Origin: Purpureocillium takamizusanense | Lineage: Eukaryota; Ascomycota; Sordariomycetes; Hypocreales; Ophiocordycipitaceae | NCBI RefSeq assembly: GCF_022605165.1 | Contig: NC_063078.1 | Span: 62,001-126,000, forward strand | DNA: 64,000 nt | Reading direction: 5' to 3' | Shown: one piece after another, positions 34,596 through 46,300 of the stretch | Layout: each line of letters begins with the position of its first letter | Numbering within the stretch: the first letter of the stretch is position 1 | Program-made: the position numbers and the translations under genes | The notes under the pieces: model-generated | Seen by the model: only the letters and a program-made list of their open reading frames with translations | What the model was told of the DNA's origin: nothing | Database searches by the model: none

Positions 34596-35106
34596 TCACG
34601 CAGGGGGTGTATCGTGGACAACAGTGAGGAGGTATTTCGTGTCGGGGACAATGACAATCTCCTGCTTCTTGGTTCGTAGTCGCAGCAACCTGAGCTCGTC
34701 CTAGCAAGTGTCAGCCATTTCTCTTGGCGCTTCAAGAGGGTTCACGCACATCTGTGTCCGCTTCCTGCACCAGCTGCCCGGAGCTGTGGACAAAAGTCCA
34801 TATCATGGCAGCAAAGTCCTCGATGCCCTTGGCCTCACTCGCCTCCGCCAGAGGAGCCTCGTTGGAGAACGACGCGGCCGTCGCGGCGTCGCGGGACTTG
34901 GCCGTCCTCAAGGCCGACACGTCGCCGCTGGTTTTGAGCACGGCGCCGCTGGCGCGGTCCAGGACGATGCTCGCCTTAACGCCGGGCTTTCTGGTCAACC
35001 GGCCCAGCTTCTCGTCGAGGGCATCGTGCCCGTTTGTCTGCGCAACCAGTTAGCACACAGCCCAAGTCCAGGGGCCTAGAAAGCTCACGGCGGTGGTGTC
35101 GACCAT
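34596..35106 (-). CDS. Roadblock/LC7-type dynein light chain
   Basis: Exons 35106..35089, 35037..34750 and 34700..34596 give 136 aa. The first exon has only six codons (MVDTTA). The protein then reads LDEKLGRLTRKPGVKASIVLDRASGAVLKTSGD, a middle helix segment (IEDFAAMIWTFVHSSGQLV) and the end RLRTKKQEIVIVPDTKYLLTVVHDTPPA. This is the typical roadblock/LC7 fold order, including the terminal IVPDxKYLLxVxHD strand. Fungal members are cytoplasmic dynein light chains. An insertion of about 30 residues rich in Ala and Ser sits between the first strands and the helix. Divergent from IPI1. Confidence 0.88.
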
Positions 35107-35448
35107 GTTGATGTTGATGGTATGTTCACATTGGAGGGTGCCGACGGGGAACGCGTGCGTGAGCCGTCGTCCCCATTAGGCTGCGTCAATGCCGTCGCGA
35201 TGGGGCGGCCCAAGTGGGGAGCTTCGATAGCCACCGCGCCCCCTGGCCGCATACGATTCTGCCTGGCGACACCGCCAAAATTTCAGGACCCACCTCGACG
35301 ACGGGCCGTCACAAACCTCGGATCAGAGTCGATTGACAACTCGAGTCAACTCGATCGTGTAACTACAACTCTCGATCCAAGCACCTAAGCGCCAATTGTC
35401 CCTTTGAATATTCTTTCTTGCAAGTGATTGACGTATTCAACTGCCAAG
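35107..35448. other. Compact divergent promoter
   Basis: 342 bp shared by the roadblock dynein light chain gene (minus) and IPI1 (plus). No further element recognised with confidence. Confidence 0.6.
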
Positions 35449-36574
35449 ATGGGGTCCAGCGCGAGAAAAAAGGCGGAGAAGAAGAAGGACTTTCAGGTCA
35501 GACACGATGCCGCCTCACTCACCGGCGAACGCTAACGTTTGGCAGAAACCAAAGTACAAGGTCGGAAAGGATAAGCCCAAGGCCTCGAACTTTACCGATA
35601 CTAGCTTCAAGGCAAAGTGTCAGTGTTCCATCCATGAGCTGTAGCGCGCGCCCTAACACAACTCAGCCATTGTGATGGGCCATCAATCCTTGTCGACCGA
35701 TGCCCCAGATGTGGCTCAACAGTTCAAGCACAGCCTCTCGTTGGCGTCGTCTTCCAGATCAGACAAGCAGCGCCGAGAGTCTTTGGCGTATCTAACCAGC
35801 CAGCTGTCTTCTCAGCCACCAATCAACCCCGTGGGAACCCACGCCGTCCTGGCCAAACTTCTACCCCTAATCTCGGACAGCTCGACACCCGTGCGAGCCC
35901 AGCTCTTGAAGCTTCTTCGGAGTCTGCCGCAGGACGAAGTCAGGCACAGCATCGAGCATGCCGTCATGTACATCCGCGCCGGGATGACGCACCTCTCCTC
36001 AGACATCAGCAACGATGCCCTCGGCGTCATGGAGTGGCTGCTGGACGTCGCGGACGACGAGCTGGTGACCTGTCCGGGCGGCTGGGTCAAGACCCTCAAC
36101 ACGTTCTGCGCCATGATGGGCTGGGCCGTCGCGACGTCGAACGGTGGCTGGACGTCTGGCGCGCGTGGGACCCTCAAGGCAAAGGACGCCCAGACCCTGG
36201 CCCGCCAGATCACCGCGTTGTCCAAGTTCCTCGGAGCTGGCTTCAAGAACGAGGACGTAGGTGACACAGACTCGTCGGAGTACTGGGACAATCTGTACAG
36301 GATACCTCGGGCACCGAATGCCTTTGATTACTTGAATCTTTCCGGAGCCAGGCGCGACGAGGAGGGCGAGATGTACTCGAGCCGGGAAGCCCGACAGCAG
36401 GCCTTTAACCGACGATTTCTCGACCCGATGATGAAGGGCCTCGACAAGGCGAAAAAGGAGGGTGGGGCCACGGGCCGAGCGGCCTCTACGCTGGAGCAGA
36501 CTCTGCTGGATGGGATGCAGGACTTTGAGCCCTCGACGGCCATGGATACGCAGGATCTCTTGGACCTTTGGTGA
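35449..36574 (+). CDS. IPI1: Pre-rRNA processing protein Ipi1 (Rix1 complex)
   Basis: Exons 35449..35496, 35546..35618 and 35667..36574 give 342 aa. The N-terminus is basic (GSSARKKAEKKKDFQKPKYKVGK, read over the first intron), followed by KASNFTDTSFKAKSIVM, the hallmark of Ipi1/TEX10. The helical-repeat part reads LLPLISDSSTPVRAQLLKLLRSLP and AVMYIRAGMTHLSSDISNDAL. Ipi1 acts with Rix1/Ipi2 and Ipi3 in removal of ITS2 from 27S pre-rRNA and in nuclear maturation of the 60S subunit. Length fits the fungal family. Confidence 0.95.
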
Positions 36575-37924
36575 GGGAGTGCAGTCGAGACCAAGACAAC
36601 ACTCGCCACTGCACCACCTAGAGGCTTCATGGCTATTGCCACCACGAAAACGCCCGTAACGGAGGTTCCCAGAGAGGAGCAGCCGTCACGCAACGGACAC
36701 GATAGCGGAGCAAATTCCGCTGACCCGTTCGCGGTTTCGCGGCTTCCGAGGTGAATGCGCCAGCGCCCACAGCGGCCTCACAACATGGCTTCATGATTCA
36801 GGCCCTCGTCTTCTCGACAAGAGGAAGACCGCGTGCGTACAGAACCGTCAACGAGGCGATACCGGCGCTGCTCTGCCGTGCTGCACTCGCGTCTCCCATC
36901 AGTGCATGCTGGGCCGTCGAAGCGGGAGACTTCCAGGCGTAGAACGCACTGCCCGGCTGGCTCGATAGTGGCCAGTACCGACTGGCAGGTGGATGAAAAT
37001 GGCTCCTCGCCGCAGAGCGGCTTAGAGCTAGTGGCAATAGACGACGAGATTACCTGCCTGTCGCGCCGTACAGTGATCGGTACATGCTGTATCAATGAGC
37101 CTTTTGCCGCCACAGTGGAAGCAAGCTACTTGCTTTGTGCTAATCCGCTTACTGCGTGAAGTCGCGCAGCTATAGCACACGGCTCTCATTCCATGCATAC
37201 TGCTCCTTCGTGCTCCGCCCCCCCCCCCCGCAGGAGACGACCAGCGCCGAAGGTTTCGTTTGCATCCAGCACGCTGGCTGTGAGAACGACAGGTGCACAC
37301 TCTCCTTTCGTCCGTACCACCAATAGGGAGGAGGAGAACCGCTTGTTCACCAGGTGCGAGGAAGGTGCATGCGAGTGCTGCCACCTGCCTGCTGCCGGCT
37401 GCCGTAGGCATCCCGCCTGCCTATTTAAACCCCCTTCCTTCCTCTTCCTTCCTCTTCCTTCCACTTCCTTCCACTTCCCTCCCTCCACCTCCTTCAACCT
37501 CTCCTCGCCCGCACCGTGGTATCGCAGCCCGTAGGTTGGACCGTCACGTTGGTTCGACTTGGACTGCACTCCTGCCGCGCTCCTGAGGCTTCGCAGCACC
37601 GGCTTCAGCTTGATTTTGGTACCAACGCGGCAACTCGTTTGATTTTCAGGTCTGTCTATTCGCCCTCTTGCTCGTCAAACACTTCCTGTAGACGAACGCA
37701 GTCTGCTTCACTGCATCCTTCTGCCCATTGTCGCGGTGCAGTTGTCTCCCTCGTGGAGATTGCGATGCGTGTGCCTCTGTTTACTCTTCTCCCCTCTTCC
37801 TTCAGCGAACACCGAAGGCCTCAAGTTTCCACTTCACAACTCTAGCATCAACCCCGTCACACTTCTGTGCTAACTTCGTTTGCATAGAATCTTCTCACAG
37901 TGTTGACCATCTGCATCAGTCGCA
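36575..37924. other. Intergenic, promoter of the DEAD-box helicase
   Basis: It contains a C12 run (37218-37229), TATTTAAA near 37421, and a CTTCC-rich tract at about 37433-37505 that resembles CT-rich leaders of well-expressed fungal genes. No gene supported. Confidence 0.55.
37433..37505. repeat. CTTCC-rich pyrimidine tract
   Basis: Repeated CTTCCTTCCT/CACTTCC units on the + strand in the helicase upstream region; probably part of promoter or leader. Confidence 0.7.
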
Positions 37925-39932
37925 ATGGAGCATTCTGGAGACACCCAGGTTGCCGCCGCGCCTAGCATTCCCAGCAACAATGTCCCCGGCTGGGTTGGCC
38001 GCGAAGCTTTCAACCATATCACTACCACCAGTGGCTACGGACAGCATGAGTGGGACGGAAGTGCTCGCGTGTATCAGTGGAGTGAGGAATTTGGTGACGT
38101 TGGACCCAAATTCCCTGAACTCGAACTGGAGCTCTTTGGCGATCCTGCTCTCCGCCACGAGCGTGCGGGCCTCGATTTTGCAAAGTTTGTTTCCTCCTAA
38201 TCATGGCTTTCTTTGCTCTGCGGCTGACATGTCCCAGGATTGATCGAATCGAGGTCCAGCAAGAGGGCCCAGTCAAGATCAACCCGGTCCGGACTTTCAA
38301 AGACGCCGGACTCCATCCGTTGATGCTCGAGAATGTCGAATTGGCCGGCTATGACACCCCAACGCCGATTCAAAAGTTTACGATCCCTGCCATGCTCCAG
38401 GGTTACGATGTCATTGGCATCGCTCAAACTGGTAAGACATTTGTTTGCCGAAGTCAAGTCCTTATCTAACTTCTGTCGCAGGATCGGGAAAAACTGCCGC
38501 ATACTTGATTCCAATTCTCAGCAAACTCATGGGCAAAGCGAAGAAGTTTGCCGCTCCACGACCCAATCCGTCCACTTTCGTCGAGGGCCGCGATGAGGTG
38601 GTGGCGGAGCCGCTGGTGCTCATTGTGGTTCCTACGCGAGAACTGGCCGTGCAGATTTTCAATGAGGCACGGAAATTCTGCTACCGTACCATGCTCCGTC
38701 CAGGAGTATTGTATGGTGGCGCCCCCATCCGGCAGCAGCTTGCGCTTCTCAATCGTGGCTGTGACGTCCTGGTCGGTACTCCAGGCCGCTTGATTGACTT
38801 TATCGGCCGCCCGAACGTCCTGACACTTAGACGCCTTCGTTACATGGTCATTGATGAGGCGGATGAGATGCTGGACTGCGATTGGAATGACGAGCTTGGA
38901 CAGATACTGAGTGGTGGAGGTGCGTCTCGACTGTTTTCTTCGGACTTGCCTGTTTCCTTGCTAACAGCTTCACAGAACAAGATGAAGGCAACGTGAAGTA
39001 CGGTCTCTTCTCGGCCACGTTCCCCAAGGCTGCTCGCGACTTGGCCAAGGATCACCTGTCATCGTCTCACGTGCGTTTTCGCGTCGGCCGTGCGGGAAGC
39101 ACGACCGAAAATATCAAACAGACCATCATCCAGGCGGAACGGGACGAGAAACGACAAGTTCTGGCTCGACTCCTGGGCGAGATGCATGGTGTTCGAACGA
39201 TCATTTTCACCAACAGTCGACAGGAAGTAGACAGTCTTGACGACTTCCTGTACAACATGCAGCTGCCGGTCACCTCGATTCATCGGGACCGGACGCAACA
39301 AGAGAGAGAATGTGCACTGCGAGGCTTCCGATCCGGCAAGGCGCCGATTCTCATCGCCACCGGCGTGATGGCTCGTGGAATCGACGTGCGCAATGTCATG
39401 CACGTCATCAACTACGACCTGCCATCCATGGATCACGGCGGCATTGAGGAGTACACGCACCGTATCGGTGAGTTATCAGGCCGTCCGTGGCATTGAGAAG
39501 TGACTAACGGGTTGCACAGGTCGAACCGGTCGAATCGGCCACCGTGGCCTGGCCACGTCCTTCTTTTCGGAGAGAGACGAGCCAATGGCCAGTGTCCTCA
39601 CTCGCACCTTGCTCGAGACCAAGCAGGATATTCCGGAATTTCTGCAGATGTATGTTCCGGACGGTCCAGACGCCGAGAAGCCCAAGTTCGAGACCGACTC
39701 GGACTTTGATGCCGAGGACATTGCTGCCCGCGGCCAAGAGGGTGGCGACGAGGGTGGTGGAGATACTTGGGGCGGAGGCGACGCGGCCACTGCAAGCAAC
39801 GCCTGGGCTGGTGGCCAGAACACCGAAGATGGCAACGGCGGGGGCGGCGGTGGATGGGGAGCTCCTACCTCGGCTGCCAACGCCGGAGACGGTGGCTGGG
39901 GAGCGCCTGCTTCGGGTCCAACTGGATGGTAG
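37925..39932 (+). CDS. DEAD-box ATP-dependent RNA helicase (Ded1/Vasa-like subgroup)
   Basis: Exons 37925..38184, 38238..38431, 38482..38919, 38976..39467 and 39520..39932 give 598 aa. All core motifs are readable in order: Q motif (GYDTPTPIQKFTIP), GSGKT at about 152, PTRELA, TPGR, DEAD at about 276, SAT, IIFTNS, ARGID and HRIGRTGR. Intron 2 splits the Walker A motif. The C-terminus is Gly/Trp rich (GGGWGAP repeats), a likely RNA-contacting tail. Motif IVa reads IHRDRTQQERE, with Arg401 where relatives have Gly (HGD). DPxDLPSMDHGGIEEY-type insertion before motif VI separates it from canonical Ded1, so I regard it as a filamentous-fungus paralogue. Confidence 0.93.
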
Positions 39933-40426
39933 ATGTGCCTTGCAACGCGGTCACGCTGAAAGCCATGAGCGTGGCCACCCTACAGGCACCAATCGCAAAG
40001 GGGAATGTGAGGAACAAGATGACGATGGAGCAGTTCGGCAATGTAGTCTAGATTGCGAGACCGCTACGACTGTGGCGGGCAAGCACCGTATGGGGCTACT
40101 TTAGGCTGAACAAGACCTCCGATAGTAAACGTGCGCACTAATCGCCTGCTCGGGTGGTGATGGTGACTCGACAAGTTGATCTACTCAAGAGACGAGCAAG
40201 TCGATGGGCAAGCGCGATCTGTCGTGGCATCAGGGGCGTCACAGGGCAGTGAGCCAGACAGAGCCTACAACCTAGGTGCTTATGGTCTATTACAGCATCA
40301 GCTTCATCTATTAGTACAGCGGGATGGGCGAAAGACGGCTCAAGCCCCCGACGCCCACACGCTTGGCGTCCCTTCCACGGCTAGGCGTCATGGCACGTCA
40401 ACAGCTAGACAGGTCGCGCGCGCTGC
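39933..40426. other. Intergenic between convergent genes
   Basis: 494 bp of 3' flanking DNA between the helicase and the aldehyde dehydrogenase. Nothing else seen. Confidence 0.55.
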
Positions 40427-42307
40427 CTACATGTTCCTAAGCAGCCTGGCCAGGCCCTTGGCCTTCCTGACGGGCCCGCCGTAGCCGAGCTCGACGACGC
40501 CTTGAGTGAAGCTCCAGCCGCGCTGCTGGCTGGGGACGGGGTACTGAACGGGCGGGGGGATGGCGGTGCGGAGGCCGAGCCATCCGAGGCGGTCCTCGCA
40601 GACGCTCTTGAGGTTGCACATGCCGCGGAGGCCCTCCTCGCCGGCGAAGCGGCCGTAGCCGGAGCCGGCGACGCCGCCAAAGGGCAGCTGGACGGCGTAG
40701 TAGGCGGCGAAGTCGTTGACGGCGACCATGCCCGCGCGGAGGCCGCCGACGACCTGGGCGAGGGCGGGGTCGCGCTCGGAGCCGTAGACGGAGGCGCCGA
40801 GCCCAAAGTCGGGGGCGTTGGCGACGGCGAGGACATCGGCGGGGGAGGAGGATGGAGCCCGCAGCATGGTCAGGACGGGGGCAAAGCACTCTTGCTGGGC
40901 GATGGCCATGTCCGGGGTGACGTCGACGAGGAGGGTGGGCTGGAAGTAGTGGCCGCGGGGGTAATCTGGGTGGTGGGCACGGCGACCGCCGGCAAGGAGG
41001 CGGGCGCCCTGGCGGACGGCGTCGGCGACGAGGCGCTCGAGGCGGTCAAAGGAGGCGTCGGAGATCATGGCACCGACGTCGGCGTCGGGCCCGAGGCGGA
41101 GGGCGCGAACGCGGGGCTCGAGCATGGCGACGAGGCGGTCATAGACGGCGCCGGCGGCGATGACGCGCTCGATGCCGATGCAGTTCTGGCCGGCGGCCTG
41201 GAAGGTGCCGCGGAGGATGACCTCGGCGATGCGGGGCAGGTCGCCGGCGGCCGAGTCGAGGACGATGGAGGGGTCCTTGCCGCCGAGCTCGGCGACGACG
41301 GGCGTGAGGCTGGTGGCGGCGCTGGCGGCGACGTGGCGGGCGACGGCCTGGGAACCGATAAAGGTGACGTGGGCGACGCCCGGATGGGAGGTGAGGTGGC
41401 CGGCCGTCTGGGGCCAGCAGGCGACGGCCTGGACGAGGGCCGGGTCGTGGCCGTGGGCGGCGAGGGCGCCGCGGGCGACGGCGAGGAAGTAGGCGCTGGA
41501 CCAGGCCGTCTGCTCCGAGACCTTGACGACGATGGCGTTGCCGGCGAAAAGGGCGCTGACGATGGGGCCCAGCATGTTGTGGAAGGGGTAGTTCCAGCTG
41601 ACGAGGGCGGCGACGACGCCCATGGGCTCGTAGTGCACCGTGTTGCGCTTGTACGCCATGAGGAGGTTCGTCGGGCGGCGCGACGGCCGGAGCGCGCGCT
41701 CGCCATGCTTGAGCGTCCACTGGATCCTCTCGACGGTGACGAGAATCTCCCCCAGCTGCGCATCCACCATGGTCTTCCCGCTGTCGAGCGCCGCGACGCG
41801 GCAAATGTCCTCTGCGTGATCGAGCACGTGTCGCAGGAGAGTGCGCAGCACGGCCCTACGCTGGGCAAAGGTGGTGCGCGCCGCCCAGGACGCCTGCGCA
41901 GCCGCCGCCGCCGCCACGGACCGGTCGATGGCGCCCGGCGACGACGCGTTGACACGGCCCAGCAGCTGTCCCGTCGCCGGCGCGTAGCATCGTATCGCCG
42001 ACGACCCGGGCTCGCGGATCGACGGCTCGTCGAGGAACGTCTCGGGCGAGGCGACCTTGGGCGGGGGCACCGAGTAGAGAATCGGCTGCGAGGTCTCTGT
42101 GAGGAGGAACCGGACCAGGAGCGTGGAGGCGACGACGGCGACGACGGCCGCGGCCACCTGGGGCGTGCTTATACTGCCGCGGCTCGCGGTTAGCTGGTTT
42201 GGGGGGGGACAAGACGAGGGAAAGACGCACGAGACGCCCAGCCGCGAGGTAGCATAGTCGGCGACCTCGAGCCAGAAGGCCACCACCCGCACAGTCAGGG
42301 CCTCCAT
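40427..42307 (-). CDS. MSC7: Membrane-anchored aldehyde dehydrogenase (Msc7 type)
   Basis: Exons 42307..42231 and 42173..40427 give 607 aa. The 57-nt intron (GTGCGT...GCTAAC...CAG) is a multiple of three, so retaining it gives a 626-aa readable form. The N-terminus has a hydrophobic helix after splicing (ISTPQVAAAVVAVVASTLLVRF). The ALDH core shows the NAD-binding and catalytic motifs: SWNYPFHNMLGPIVSALFAGN, Glu in ELGGKDP and the nucleophilic Cys near residue 357 in GQNCIGIERV. The C-terminal region (PSQQRGWSFTQGVVELGYG) is the extension typical of yeast Msc7, a putative ER-membrane ALDH. The substrate is unknown. Confidence 0.92.
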   Translation of the reverse strand: MEALTVRVVAFWLEVADYATSRLGVSCVFPSSCPPPNQLTASRGSISTPQVAAAVVAVVASTLLVRFLLTETSQPILYSVPPPKVASPETFLDEPSIREPGSSAIRCYAPATGQLLGRVNASSPGAIDRSVAAAAAAQASWAARTTFAQRRAVLRTLLRHVLDHAEDICRVAALDSGKTMVDAQLGEILVTVERIQWTLKHGERALRPSRRPTNLLMAYKRNTVHYEPMGVVAALVSWNYPFHNMLGPIVSALFAGNAIVVKVSEQTAWSSAYFLAVARGALAAHGHDPALVQAVACWPQTAGHLTSHPGVAHVTFIGSQAVARHVAASAATSLTPVVAELGGKDPSIVLDSAAGDLPRIAEVILRGTFQAAGQNCIGIERVIAAGAVYDRLVAMLEPRVRALRLGPDADVGAMISDASFDRLERLVADAVRQGARLLAGGRRAHHPDYPRGHYFQPTLLVDVTPDMAIAQQECFAPVLTMLRAPSSSPADVLAVANAPDFGLGASVYGSERDPALAQVVGGLRAGMVAVNDFAAYYAVQLPFGGVAGSGYGRFAGEEGLRGMCNLKSVCEDRLGWLGLRTAIPPPVQYPVPSQQRGWSFTQGVVELGYGGPVRKAKGLARLLRNM

Positions 42308-43367
42308 GGCCAACAAAGACGACCCAGGCCACGAGACAGGCCGACCGTGCCTGGAAAAGTCGTGCCGGCAGGGAATAAAAAGGTGGTTTGCGGGCGTGCT
42401 GGTGGTGGCGGCGGTGGTGGTGCCACCAGGGGATGGAGTCGACAAAAAGTTGTGGTGAGGTCGGATTTGAGATTGGCGAGTGCCATGGCCGGAGCTCCTG
42501 TGGGGCCAGGGCGAGGAACCCCTGGGCCACCGCGCGCCACCACCGCGGGTTGGCCCGCCCACCCTCAACCGGTCCACACAGCACAAGCCAAGGCACATAC
42601 ATCTCTAAGACCCCATGTGCACACCGGGACAGCACTCACAGTTCGTGCACGCCCACCCGTTGATGATACTCGTCTTGTTCTCCAAAATCAAGGCTACTAG
42701 AATATTTCATATTCCCCTATCCAGGGTCGAGCCACTTCGTGCCCCCGAGCGCGCCCGCCTTCCCCTCCGCCGCGGCCCGGCATCGCCCACGCCCGGGGCA
42801 CCGGGAAGCAGCGTCTCTCCCGCCTCATCAGCTCTAAACAGGGTGTAAAGGGGACTAAACACTACAATGTCGCCGGGCCAGAAACCGGCCGTCTCCCATG
42901 CCTCAGCCCTTAGAACGCCTTGCAAAAGACAACCCGTTCCCCGATTAAGGGAAGGAACAAAACCCCCACGAAAAACACAAAATGAAAGGGGGGAAAGAGA
43001 CTTCTTTTTATTGCCATGCCATGACGACGGTGGTCGGATGTGGTAAGATGCGTTTTGCGTGCAGTTGTGCATGCGTGGTGGTGTAGCGTCTGGCGCGCAG
43101 CCGTCGTGCAGAGCGAACCGCCGACACGGCGGCCCATATCATAGATTGCTCATGCAGATCGTCCAAGCATGAAATGCCGCCCGCGCGCGAGCGGGCTGTC
43201 GAAATATAATTGACGAAGCGCCCCGGCAAGCGGAAACGAGAACAAGGGAAAGAAGAGGCCGCATGTAGTGGTGGTGATGGTGATGGTGATGATGATCATG
43301 TACAGTCGGGGGAGGAGGCTGTGCGACCTCAGTCGCTCGATCGCGACGAGCGGTGCTGCGATAACCT
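42308..43367. other. Intergenic, ALDH promoter and flippase 3' flank
   Basis: Contains a GGTGAT-type repeat at about 43268-43297 and otherwise no recognised element. No gene supported. Confidence 0.55.
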
Positions 43368-46300
43368 CTAGTTATTGGCACTCTTGGTCAGCGACAGCCC
43401 GCGCAGCCTGGCGCGGAGCCGCCCGGCCCCGTGCTGGTGCTGTTGCTGGCTGGCGCTCGACTCGATGCGAGACAGCCGCGCCGCCGACGTGAAGTCGCTG
43501 CTGGCCTCGTAGCTGGCGCGCACCCGGTCCATGGACATGCGCATCCGGTCGTACGACGGACGCGCCCTCTCCATCGACGGCCGCCCGTGCGCCGCCGGCA
43601 CGTCCAGCGACGTGCGCTGCACGGGCGCCATGTCGAGCGACGCCCGGTTGCCCGTGTAGTTGGTCGAGTCGCTGCCGTTTTGCGTCCGGTTGTGCGTCGT
43701 CGTCCGCGTCGCCGTCGACGGCGGGTAGATGGGCCGCAGGTCCTCGTCCACGCTCCCGTACGCCACGTGCTTTGGCGGCTTCTTGGAGCTGTCCGACGAC
43801 TGTTGGCTCTTGGCGTCGCTGCCCTGCGCCGCCGCCCCCGTCATCTTGTCCGACGCGTCCTTGCTCATCAGGTGCGCAAACTTTCCCATCTTCTCCTGCT
43901 CCCGGATGATGTCGACGTCGTACGGCCAGTACACCTTCTGGAGCGCCTTGATGGCGAAGCGCGGGAACAGGCAGATGACGGGCACGATGAAGAAGACGGC
44001 CCAGAACGACGCCTCGCCGTACACCTGCGCCGCCGTGTGGTAGAACATGCCCGACGACGTAAACGACGTGTACACGCCCGTCCAGAAGAAGATGAACAGG
44101 TCGCTAATGGCCACGATGAGCAGCATGATCCAGTCCCACCGATACGTGTTGATCAGGATGTATCCGTTGATGGTCAACACGGCCGGGTGCGCAATGTAGG
44201 CGCCGAAGCGCAGCCTGTCCTCGACGCCCAGGCCGTTGAACGTCACCGGCCTCGAGGGGATGAAGAGCAGGTAGGGGATGAAGAAGACCATGACGGACTG
44301 GTACACGCCGTCAATCATGTAGAGCCTGTGCGACCGCGTCAGTAAATGAAAAGGTGCCCGCCCTGCGCGTCGCGGTGGGGGGGGAGAGGGGCTTACCAAA
44401 ACTTGCGCTGTGTCCACTCCAGCCGCTCGATGCCGCGGCGATACAGCTCCGGCACGGCCAGCGACACCTTGTCCGACACGTCCTGGTCCAGCACGCCCAT
44501 GATGCCGACGGGCACCGAGGTGAAGAAGAGGTTGAACATGAGAATGTAGGTGTAGTCGAACAGGTACGTAATGTCAAAGTCGCAAAAGATCTCGAACCAA
44601 AAGATGCTAAACGTCCAGACCATGTTCTTGTAGAAGAAGTTGCTGATGCTCTCGGCCAGCCGGCGGTACGACCACCGGCCGTGGACCAGCACCAGCCGCT
44701 GCAGGAAGCGGAACTGCGCGATGGCGTAGTCGGACGACATGGCCGCCTGGCGGCCCTCGACGCCCGCGATGCCCACGCCGACGTCGGCCTCCTGGATCAT
44801 GGCCACGTCGTTGGCGCCGTCGCCGATGGACAGCGTCATGACGTCCAGGCCGTTCTTGACCATGGCGACGACGGCGGCCTTTTGCGCGGGGCTGACGCGG
44901 CAGCACAGGACCGACTTGCACTGCTTGCAGAGGATCAAAAACTTTTGCTTGAGCTGGTCGTGGAGCGCCCACCGCAGGGTGAAGCCGTCGATGACGAGGC
45001 CGTGCGTGGGGGCCGGCGGCTCGTGGCTCTTCTTGGCCGCCGCCAGGTCGTTGTCGTCGCCCGTGAGGCCAAACAGCTGCAGGTTCTGGTCGAGCAGCTG
45101 CTCCGTCGACGCGAGGAACATGTCGTCGCTCGTCTCGCCCGTCTCGTCCTCGTCCACCTTCATGTGCACCAGCTCCATGTCGTTGTTGAGCAGGTTGCAC
45201 GAGAAGCCGATGTTGATGGCCGTCTCCACCTTGTCGCCCGTCAGGACCCAGAGCTTGATGCCGGCCTGGCCGAGCAGGGCGATGGTGTCGGGCACGCCGT
45301 CCTGGAGGCGATCCTCGATGGCGGTGCCGCCCAGCAGCCAGAGGTCCTGCTCGATGAGCTCGGCGACCGCCTCGAGCTTCTCCTCGCGGTTCTCGAGGGC
45401 GGCGGCGGCGTCGTCGTGCTCCTTCTTCCACTCTCGGTACTGCTGCTCCGTCAGCTCCTTCTTGGCGATGCAGAGCGTCCGCAGGCCTTCCCTGGCGAAC
45501 ATCTCCAGGTGCTCGGCCGTGTCCCGCCTCAGCTGCGGCTGCTCGCCGCGTTTCAGCCGCGCGTAGATGACCGAGTCGGCGCCCTTGCAGTACAGGATGA
45601 TGCGCCCGTCGGGCATGCGCACAATGGAGCTCATCCTCTTCCTGCTCGAGTTGAACTCGATGGTGTTGAGGAGCGGGTAGTGCCGCTCCTCGCCGTGGAT
45701 GCTGAGGTTGATGGCGTCGCTCGAGTTGCCCAGGACCACGAAGCCCATGTCGCGCGCCGTGGCGACGAGGGCCTCCTCGTCGGGCGACTGGGCCTTGAAG
45801 ACCATTTTGGGCGGGTCGCCGGGGTCCCTCTCGGCAATGACCGTGTGGCACAGGGCCAGGGCCAGCATAAAGTCCTCGTTGGCCGCCTTCTGCTCCGGCC
45901 CCGACTCGCCTGCCATGTCCGACACGAAATCCGGGGCGATGAAGGTGACGTCCTCGTCGTGGAGGTACGGGTTTTCGTTGATGCTGCGGAGTCCCGCGAG
46001 TGCCTTGACCTTGGCCGCGGCAATCTCGGCGTGGATCCGCTGGCCCTCCCTTTCGACGTCGACGCCCAGCCGCTTCTGCATGCCGGCCTGCGCTTCCGTG
46101 TAGGCCTCGCCGTACGGCTGGCCGTTGATGGTCGCCTTCTTGAACTCCATGACATTCTGGGTGAGCGTGCCCGTCTTGTCGGAAAAGATGTACTCAATCT
46201 GGCCCACGTCGTCGGAAATGTTCCACGACTTGGGGATGCACGGCTGGTCAATCTTCTCGTAGTACATCTCCACGTCGCTGAAGATGAAGATGGCCTGGAG

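Noticed and set aside
40502..42193. 563-codon open frame on the + strand
   Set aside because: It is antisense to the aldehyde dehydrogenase exon with clear catalytic motifs. Gly/Ala/Asp-rich shadow.
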